The notes under the pieces: generated by a model
Told to the model about the DNA's origin: nothing
Database searches by the model: none
The model's input: only the letters and a program-made list of their open reading frames with translations
Part shown: positions 55,601 through 64,000 of the stretch, piece by piece
How the letters are laid out: every line of letters begins with the position of its first letter
How positions within the stretch are numbered: the stretch's first letter is position 1
From: Chaunax sp. Z400
Lineage: Eukaryota > Chordata > Actinopteri > Lophiiformes > Chaunacidae
Direction: 5' to 3'
NCBI GenBank assembly: GCA_037577475.1
Contig: CM075183.1
Location: 18,984,781-19,048,780, forward strand
Length of the DNA stretch: 64,000 nucleotides
Program-made: the position numbers and the translations under genes

Positions 55601-58600
55601 GGCTTTCCCCAGAAATAATCTGCTGCCAGAAACCAACACAAACAAAATCAAAACAAAGCCTCTTCCTCCACTCAGAGGCCTGACGTGACTTGTTTTACTG
55701 AAAACTGCAGAGTATTGCTGCCTTTTTCAAGTCATAATATTTAAGAACGAGCGGACAGCTGGGCGAAGCTGCTCAGTTTCTCACAAGTGCATTGTGGGTA
55801 CTTTTTGTAGGCTCTAATATGACCCAATGCAACTTGTGCCAAAGCCACAGTGGTGCTCTTAGCTTCATTTTCCTACATGTCAGTGGACTGAGAGGCCTTT
55901 TAGCAAAGGCTTCTGGGCCAAAATCCTTTAGTGTTCATGGGAATCTGAGAGTTATTTTGCTCATGTAACTTCCAATCACATTCTTGTTGCCATGGAAAAA
56001 GCTTCTTGGTAAAGTAATATGGATAAAATGAAGCAGCCATGGTGATTTTCTTCTTTAAATTTCTGATTACATGCTGTCTGGGTTGAGGAAATTCTTCCAC
56101 TCTTGAGCCAATTAAGTCTTTTCAGAATCCATTGGATATGCTCAAAGATGAGAAGAGATCCAGCTGAGACCTCGGCCGCTCCAAGTTCATGAGAAGCTGA
56201 TATACCCAAGACAGATGTGATGTGTAAAGCCTTTAACATTTTGTTTTGTGCATCTAATGCACTGTACACAAGTGTATTCATGCAACTGTTTTGACCCCGT
56301 TTTGCATTTTTCTTCAGGTCTTTTCAGTCCTGGAGTCGACCTATCAACACGACAGTCTTCGGTACCTCCTGGACTACTTTGTTCCTGCCAAGCACCTCCT
56401 GCATAAACTCCAGCAACATGCCTGTGTGAGTTCTAAATTGCAATCACTGTGGATACATGTAGCTATAAAATCAGAAGCAGCGTCAGCTGTTAAATGCAAA
56501 AAGTATAGTGTGAGAAATCTGACAGTTGTTCCGATTTATTTGGTGAAAATGGTCATCCAGTCATATTAGTGTTTTTTTTGGCAGAGCTTTTTTTATGTCT
56601 TTGGATCAAGATCAAAATCAACCCTCCAGACCTAAAGAGGACGTCTGAGTGAAGTCAAAAGTCTTTACAATGTTTTCAAGTCTTTACGGACAAGTCTTAC
56701 GGTCAAGTCTCAAGTCTTATCCTAGTAATTACTAAAGTTTCAGTCTGAATGAGGTCACGACTCTTTAATCTATCACATCCGAATTCCTCTTGAGGATTTT
56801 ACTTGTTTTGTTTGGGGCAAGTCCAAGTTAGTGGAGACAAGTCTTAGGTCAAGTCAGTTGTGACGATTCTTTTGTCAAGTCTCTTCAAACAAGAATTGTT
56901 ATTCTGATCATTATTGGGAATTTAGAAAGTAAAAACTGGGATGTTTGGATGATGCATGTCAAGAATGTCAATATCAAGTCCTTACTTTGGCCTTGAATTT
57001 AGGTGTCAAGTCAGTTCAGTACAGCATCACAGTACCTGATGGCATAGAGACACCAAGGTAAAGGAAGGGAGCAGGCGTTTAATAATTTGACTCGTTTGAT
57101 CCTATACCAGTTAGTAGCTGCACTATGGAGGGTCGAGTCTGCTCTAAAACTCTAGATGACCGTTTTTTTTACACAGACCGGGCGACTAAAAGCTGTCCCA
57201 CATTTCCCTTTTTAAGTTTTCCTAGACGTACGTACACACATGCATGCACAGGCTTTGTGAGCAAACTGTGTTTTCATTGTCGCTCAGTGGAGCTGCCTGG
57301 GATGGGAGTTAGACTGTGAGTCATGACAATAATTCCTTCCATATGTGAGTATGTTACTGCAGCGAGAGAAAGAGAGGATGAGTTACAGCAATGCGGTGGG
57401 AGTCGAGGGAGAGAATGAACATGGAATTCATTCACCACGCTTGCAGGCGCGCATGCATGCGTCTGAAAAAAGAGAAGATGCTGGAGGTCGCAGACTATAG
57501 TAGACTGATTGAGGAATTTTTGAGAAATGTTAGGTGCAGAAGAGGGAGCAAACACTGGGGTACATTGAGGGAGAAGGAGGAGGTGGGAGGAGGGCTAGAG
57601 GACACAGAGAGTTACAGAATATGATCTGACTCGAAACAGATGAACTTCTAAATGCATTTTAATGCTAATACCCACCCTGACACACTTTTGCTTCCTCTGA
57701 AAGTTTCCAACAGCATATAGTCAGGAAAAGAGACAGAGGCTTTAGAGGGAAGGACTTGAGGTAGGAAAAGGGAAGTTAGAGGAGAGGTTGAGTAAAGAAT
57801 ATAATTTGATCACGTCTCGTGAGAAGACTCGGGGAGGGAGCTGCCTCATGTCAGTCGATTAGTTTTTGCTGGGAACAGCAGAGAGAGGCTCTTGATGAGT
57901 TTTATACCTCAGACTATAAGGGACAAGATATAGATCTGACACGGGACTGATTAAGGTGTAAATAGCATCTGGAATATGTTTTTTTGATCAGTTGATTTGG
58001 TGCAGGGGATCATGGGGCCTTATTTCCTTCAGTCTTTGAGTAAATGTAACATTGATTTTCTATATTTAGTCCCAGGATGTTTAGTGAGCTTGATTTAGAT
58101 TGATTTTCTCAGCCTTGCAGAGCGACTTGATGCGGTTTCTGCTTTTGAAGCAGTTGACTGATTTAGCAGTGGCTGGCTGTTGTGAAGAGTTTGTCATCTG
58201 CATGTTTTTGATTGACTCACTCTATCTCAGCAGCTGTCCAGAACTTTCTCCCTGTGTTATACCAGCTAAGCGGTTTTACTCTTTAGAACCCATTGTCTGA
58301 GTCACATGTCTGACATTTGTATGTGTCACTGGCTTTTGGCCAGTTGAACCAGTGAATACTGTTGACTGCTGTGGTATCAGTTCTAGAAAATTCGACTCAC
58401 TCAGTCAAAAACACACAATCATGTGGGCGAGCTCCAGTTGGCTCATGTGGGCTGTGTTTTGTGAGTGGAAGTGTGAGATTGAGCATTAAATAGGATAGTT
58501 TTTGTCAAGAAGTGACTCGTGACAACCTGAAGAGGTACAGATAGAAGACTAGTTTTTTTAATCTATTCATCAAATACACTCCCTAAGTCTCCCTTTCTTC

Positions 58601-61600
58601 TTCTTGTCATCACAGTCTCAGTACCTGGGCTGCTTGTTCCTTCACTCTGGCTGGCCTCTGTGTCTAGGAGAGAAAGTGGTGGTACAGCTCTCCACCTTGG
58701 ATTGGAGGCTCTTGCGAAGCAATGACTTCTACCTGCAGGTGGTGCCATTCTCTACACGCTGCCCTCGGCTGGCCCTAAAGTGTCTGGCCCCTGGGGGGCG
58801 CACAGTTCAGGAAATCTTGGTACCCGAGTCACAGCACCCCCTTGTGTTCACCACTGAGTGGCTGCACAGCATCAACAAAGAACGGGGCTACAAGAGAGAA
58901 GGTAATGGGAATTTTTGCATCGCTCTTCTTGCTTTAGAGCAGCAGGTAACTTTTAAATAATATTTAAAAAATCCACTGTGGCGAAATCCAAACCACCCAT
59001 CAGAGCAAGATGGAATGTCTGACAGAGTGTCAATCATCTCGCGCGCATGCTGCAAGCAGCGCCCCCCTTCCCCGGCATGCTCTCATTCTCATGCACAGCT
59101 GCTTCCTCTACAGGGAGGGGCTTTGGAGGCTTTGGACTCCAACAGATACTCCCCCCGGCTCTGATTGGTGGTTTAGATTAGGGCACAGTGGGTTCATGCA
59201 AATAGCATTAGGAGCACTAGATGGGGCTATAGGAGTCTGATTTTGTCACAGATTATCTGGCTCATGTACTACTGTGAGGACATAGTGACAACAGTTACCT
59301 ACTGCAGCTTTGATTTACTCGCTCGAGTGAATGTCACCATGGGATCATTTGAGATGGGATCAAAAAGGGATCTTTTCCTAATAGTTTTGTTGATGTCTTC
59401 TTTTTTTAAGTCACGATGACTAATTTTAGCAAAAGGTATAACCTCAATGAGTATGTATGGACTTGACATAAACTTCCTTTCTTGTCTTTGCAGTTGGAGG
59501 AGGACTTGACACCTGTCTGGTCAGCACATGTGATGGTGTGGTTCGACTTCCATGGAAAGAAGTTGTGTATCCAAAATTCATCCACGACCCCTCTGAGGAG
59601 CTGGGCGTGATGTCCAGCCACGAGGACCCCTTATCCAACCGCCTTCCCAGTGAGGGGGGAAGCAGCCTCGGGTGCTGGGGTGGCTCATCCTCTGGAGAAC
59701 TGGACTCCTGGTCCTGGGATGAGGATGATGATGATGGTTTACCATCAGATGGTTTGGACTCTGCGCCTGCGCTTCCCCGTCGACGACGCAGCGAAGACGG
59801 ACTTGGGCGTACAACAAGGCACCCTCAGCTAGATGGGGATTATGTGGAGCTGTTGGAGCCCAGAGTGGGTCCTGATGGAGGGGTGGACACGCGGCAGAGG
59901 TACCTGGAAATGCATGGAATTTGTAAGACTAAGACTTTGCCTCTGTGCAGGAGAGGCAAAGCCATCAAACTCCGGAAGGGGAAAGCTTGGGGATATGGGA
60001 GACTGGAAGGATCAGGTAGCTTTCGAGCTGTTGTTGGTGCCAAAAGTGATGTAGTATCCTCAAAAAGTGACATTTTGCCACCTCCGCCTCCACCAGGATT
60101 GAGTAAACCTGCAAGGGGAAGGCGGTTTTACTCTTCTTCTGTTCACGACTCTGATGAAGGAGATAAAACAAGCAGAGACTCTGATGGACTGGAAAACCAC
60201 CGGCTTAATTTTGATGGTGCATTCAAAGAGAGAAAGCCTGGTGTCGGCAAGGAGAGGGATAGCAATGGCTTCACACAGCCATGCAGAGATGACCACAGAG
60301 GTAAAGACTCAGAGAGTGGCGACAGCTTGGTCACAAATGAAATCCACAAAGTTGAGCATGTTATAGAGGGGCACTCGGATCATGGATCTCATTCAGACTC
60401 TGTTTTTGAGGATACAGATAAACCACTGAGCAACAGTGATGCGACCACGCCAACATCCGATGCACCAGAGAGAGCCATTACTGGACTTTTAGAGAGTGGA
60501 GACGTCACCACTAGCAGATCTAACATGAAAAGTTTATCCAACCCGAAGACGACAGAAGAAAGGAATAAAGGAAAGACGGAGGACAGAGTGTGTCCAAGGG
60601 GAAAAGAAGTTAAAACTGCAGGATTCAGAGCACCAAGGTACAGATATATTTCTGATGGGTCATTGCATTCCTTCTTTCTGTTCATTTTCACACCTCCATA
60701 TGATCACTAACACAAAAACTCTGTACACAAGTTAGAGGTTGTTTGAACTTTTGTGCATAAAGGCCTGAGCCCAGTGGTAAAAAATATACCCTCTGAAAAC
60801 ATTCTAAATGACATCATGTCTAAATATAATTCCTAAAGTGATACAAATTATTAACCTTATGTTGTACTTCATTTGTATCTTCCTGTGCTTTGTCTTTAGG
60901 AGGAAAAGGAAGGGAAAGGGGGCCAAAGGGAGGGCTAGGTCTGGTGGTCGTGCGCACCAGAAGGGGCCAAAGCAGCAGGGTAAAGCTTCTCAACCAAGTC
61001 CCACCAGCTGCTCTGCTTTGACAAAACTGCCAATCACAGAGGACAACCAGTCAGAGCAAACAGAACCCGATGGAGCACCACCTTCAACTAGTGAGGGGAC
61101 AGAGGACACAAGGGAAAGCAGTGCAGGTGTGAAGACAGCTGAATGAATATATCTGACAAGCAAACAGAATATGTTGTATGACTTTTTTTTAATCTCTCAA
61201 CAGAGACAGAAGCCGAATCTTTGCCTGTATGCAGCAGCCAATCAGGCACATCCTTATTTAACCACTCTACGGAGGAGGCGGAGTTGGGAGAGACACGCCC
61301 TGACCAGGTAAATGGGGTTGAATCGAAAGAGCCTCCCCTGCTGAGGGAACTGGACGCAGAGCTTCTCCAGTCAGGGAAACTAAAATTGACAGGTACGTTT
61401 CTTTCAGGCCTACTATACTCAGAAAAACAGACGTTTCCCAGAATTTTGAGATAATTATCTCGTTAATTCAGAAAAACAAAAGTTTTCATGAAAAAAAAAA
61501 ATACAATTCTGGTCTGTTTCTGAGTTAATGAGATAATGTAGGCTAAACAGCAGAGCTCATCTCCCTCCCTTTATGGCAACATTTTACCTGCTGTTTGTGT

Positions 61601-63079
61601 CTCCCAAAGCGTAATGGGAAATTTAGCTTGAAAACAACGAAAATGCTTATCCTGATTCAAAGTGGAAGACACTCACGAGCTTACAGTTACAAATCATTAT
61701 AAAATAATGGCCTCATCACGCAACCCTTGCAGGTACAGTGGACAGACTGGGACGTGCTCTGATTGTCACCCAGACAGATGCATCCGAGGAGAGTTTCTGT
61801 GAGGAGGAGATGGCCCGGGTCCTGGCCTGCTACCACAGAATCACTCGGTAAGGCTGCAGTCTTCTGCTGTACATGTTGTCCTGTTATGTCTGATTCATGC
61901 TTTACCTTCACATTCTCTAAAAACCCAGGTGTCTCAATTTACAATAAAACTATTTCAATACTGCTCCTGTTTCAACCCTACATTCACGTCTTTCCATCCA
62001 TCCTCATCAGGCCTGCAGCCAAAGAAAAGGGTCTCACTGTGCTAATAGACAGCAGACGCTCTCCACCCTCCACTCTCTGCCTCTCTGCGCTTAAACTGTT
62101 CCAGGTGAGACAGAAAGAAAAAAATGTTGTTTAGCCAAATGTGCTAAATGTTTGCTTGTGGACTCTCATTACCTGCAGATGTGATGAAGTAGCTCAAGCA
62201 CATGTGTTTCTGTGTGTTTCCAGGTGCTGGTTCCTGGCGGTCTTGGATCTGTGCTGGTTTTGGTGGAGGAGCAGCAGGAGCCCCCGTCTCATAATCTGGA
62301 GGGAGCAGAGGTGACTTCATGCAAGTCTACACCATAGTGTTGTTCACTTCCTTCTGGTGCAGTTTGTTTTATTTCTTTCATTTGTAGATGTAAATGTTAA
62401 AGCAGAGGTAGAGTCGACACATGGAACGAATAAAAACCTGCTGAAACCACGATGATAAAGTCTGTGGGAAAACATCAGCAGAGCTAGAATGGCACTCAGT
62501 AGCATGCATGGCAACAAGCCTACAAATGTCTGCTTAGCTATAGCTTGGCTCTTGTCCCACCCTTCCACAAAATGTCAGGGGAATTAGTTTAGTAGTTTTT
62601 AAGTAAGTAGGAAAAATCATAAGGAAACTCCAAGGTACTCTCTTTTAAGAGAAATATATTGCCTTTATTGTCATAGCATGGTCATGTTAGACCTTAAAAT
62701 ACAAAATAATATGACTTTATTCTCATAATAATTCAACCTTATTTTTTAAAATTGGCCATTTGTTTTTTTCTCAGTGTGGCTCATTGCTTTTTTTTTCTAA
62801 ATATGGCTCATTGCTTTGCATTGATCAGAAGTCATATTTCTTTCACACACGCACGAGGAAACCCTTCTAGTCATGTGGTTGTAGTTCAGCTTGGTAGTGT
62901 TCAAACATTGCATGTTAAAGGGAAATTTGCCTAAAAGATGTTAAAAGCTGTTAAATCTGCACGGCACATGTAGTTTGTTAATATTTGTATTTATCCCCTC
63001 TGATGAAATAAAGCGGGGCTGATCTGAGTATACAAGGGGAACATGTTTTTGCTTTGTCAGCTCTTTCTTTTTAAGAATA

Positions 63080-63167
<88 letters not shown>

Positions 63168-63415
63168 ATGTGTTAGGCCTTCAGAAGAAGGAAGAGTCTT
63201 TATTTGAAGCCCTGAGTACAAAATATACTTAAAAAAAGAGACATTTGTTAAACCTAACACACTTTCATTTAGTGTTCATCCTTTCTTGATCTGTCCAGGT
63301 CCATACGGTGCGAGGAACAGCCGTTCTTCAGCAATATGTAGACAAGCAACAGCTGCCCAGAGAGATGGATGGAGACTTCGCCCACTGTCACTCAGACTGG
63401 CTGGTCTTTAGAATA
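49693..63415 (+). CDS. Puratrophin-1 (PLEKHG4) / KIAA1755-like protein, N-terminal 820 residues; gene continues past the window
   Basis: Exons 49693-49695 (ATG), 55363-55452, 56318-56425, 58616-58901, 59494-60637, 60900-61126, 61204-61392, 61733-61847, 62011-62104, 62224-62310 and 63299-63415, all phase-consistent. Residues about 6-170 match the conserved N-terminus of the KIAA1755/puratrophin group: GALSSLYPPFESTAPPLLSQ, LLDYFVPAKHLLHKL, CLFLHSGWPLCLGEKVVVQL, LRSNDFYLQVVPF, FTTEWLHSINKERG, then RLPWKEVVYPKFI. A 381-residue exon (59494-60637) is disordered and acidic/Ser-rich, and a Lys/Arg-rich exon (60900-61126) follows. Residues about 690-820 (RALIVTQTD, GLTVLIDSRRSPPSTLCLSALKLF, HSDWLVFR) resemble the CRAL-TRIO-like region of puratrophin-1. 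Family members then carry spectrin-like, RhoGEF and PH domains that would lie downstream. The exact paralogue is not settled. Confidence 0.82.
49696..55362 (+). other. First intron of the puratrophin-like gene, 5.7 kb
   Basis: Contains the third copy of the acggacggacggatcc repeat (about 51205-51305), purine-rich tracts at 50340-50560 and 54840-54980, and a C/T-rich stretch at 51540-52110. Long first introns often hold regulatory DNA, but no site can be named. No internal exon is supported. Confidence 0.5.
56426..58615 (+). other. Third intron of the puratrophin-like gene
   Basis: The segment 56640-57020 has many 'caagtc' steps (gtcaagtctt, caagtcttac), a loose low-order repeat. No exon-like block was seen. 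Confidence 0.45.
61425..61570. repeat. Palindromic dispersed repeat in an intron
   Basis: The 'attttgagataattatctcg' core with flanking 'ttcagaaaaac' arms is related to 13330-13490. It lies between exons 61204-61392 and 61733-61847. Confidence 0.55.
62480..62625. repeat. Dispersed repeat fragment in an intron
   Basis: 'cttgtcccacccttccacaa' followed by 'aattagtttagtagttttta' is related to the copies at 9440-9575 and 25455-25615. Confidence 0.5.
63081..63172. repeat. Poly(A) run followed by (TA)n and TG steps
   Basis: About 36 A residues, then about 21 TA units and a short TGTG stretch, in the intron before exon 63299-63415. It may be the decayed tail of a retroposed element, but no body is recognised next to it. 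Confidence 0.9.
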
Positions 63416-64000
63416 GTGAGAATCTGCTATTTTCTTTCTATCTTAATGAAATGAATAGATTTTATATTACTTTCATCTCATTTTTCTACATTGTCCGTAG
63501 ATTTCGTTTTAATTTTTCATTATAGAGGTGGCTGTAATTCTCATCTAAGCGGCCAGTAGAGCCAGACAATATAATCTTGAGGGATATGAGCAGGAAATGA
63601 TCACGTAAGGCATTTAAGATCAACTGATGTCATTAATTCTATTATATATGAATTAAATTCACAACATTATTCTTATATAAACACACATAAAACTCAAGAT
63701 TAGCGTTATAGAAGTTTTCAGTTCTAGACCTGTACTTGAAGTTCTAGTTCATAATAAGGTCCCTATTTGCAACTGAACAGGTTGATTCTGAGCTCAGGTA
63801 GTGCATCAGGTGTGAGTTACTTTTTCTTTTATGTACCTCAAGTTAGGAGAGGAGGAGGGACAGAGAAGGAGGTTGGCTGGTTGTTCGATCAGAGTTTCAT
63901 GATTAACTGGGTGCAAAGGATAAATAAAGAAAAAGGGACTCTTAATGGCTTTTCCCCCCACAGACAGTTTATGTTGCTTTATCCAAACAAGTGACAACAT
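63416..64000 (+). other. Intron of the puratrophin-like gene running off the window
   Basis: No further exon with good splice sites and family match was seen before the window end. The RhoGEF/PH exons expected from the family must lie beyond 64000. Confidence 0.5.

Overview
The window is vertebrate nuclear DNA, most likely from a bony fish. It has GT-AG introns and phase-matched exons, F-type lectin domains, APOL-like genes, and dispersed repeats that I recognise by pattern as teleost types (PIF/Harbinger, pogo-like, non-LTR retrotransposon tails). It also holds long TA, GT and CT microsatellites. No prokaryotic features were seen. All five genes I can support read on the + strand. I rebuilt them by hand from splice signals and reading-frame phase; there was no transcript or database support.

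Region by region. (1) About 394-10611 is an APOL-domain gene of about 27 coding exons and 1,198 residues. Its very long N-terminus has a field of DLF/DxF/NPF short motifs, a KPPV repeat, and alternating basic and acidic mini-exons. (2) 13751-26188 is a tandem paralogue of 22 coding exons and 708 residues. Its N-terminus was built by repeated duplication of an exon encoding a 20-residue MQKVNPFK unit. Both end in the same module: a WW..VE.WDE segment followed by an APOL membrane-hairpin domain. (3) About 26.5-33.4 kb is gene-poor. It holds a broken pogo-like transposon and several dispersed repeats. (4) 34641-36542 is a small secreted DOMON-domain protein (ferric-chelate-reductase-1-like, without cytochrome b561) lying between two Thr-rich mucin-like tracts, with a GPI-type tail. 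Its non-coding first exon and promoter are duplicated, without the gene, at about 38.9-39.35 kb. (5) 41421-46566 encodes a secreted lectin with three F-type lectin domains followed by one C-type lectin-like domain. (6) 49.4 kb to the window end is the 5' part of a puratrophin-1 (PLEKHG4) / KIAA1755-like gene. It covers the conserved N-terminal domain, a large disordered exon and the start of a CRAL-TRIO-like domain; the RhoGEF and PH parts expected from the family would lie beyond the window.

There is no operon-like link between the genes. The APOL pair is a true tandem duplication. Four neighbouring genes are APOL or secreted/surface proteins of kinds often tied to membranes or defence, but joint regulation is not shown by the sequence. 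The strongest candidates for something little described are the two APOL proteins with exon-amplified short-motif N-termini, and the three-F-lectin plus C-lectin fusion.
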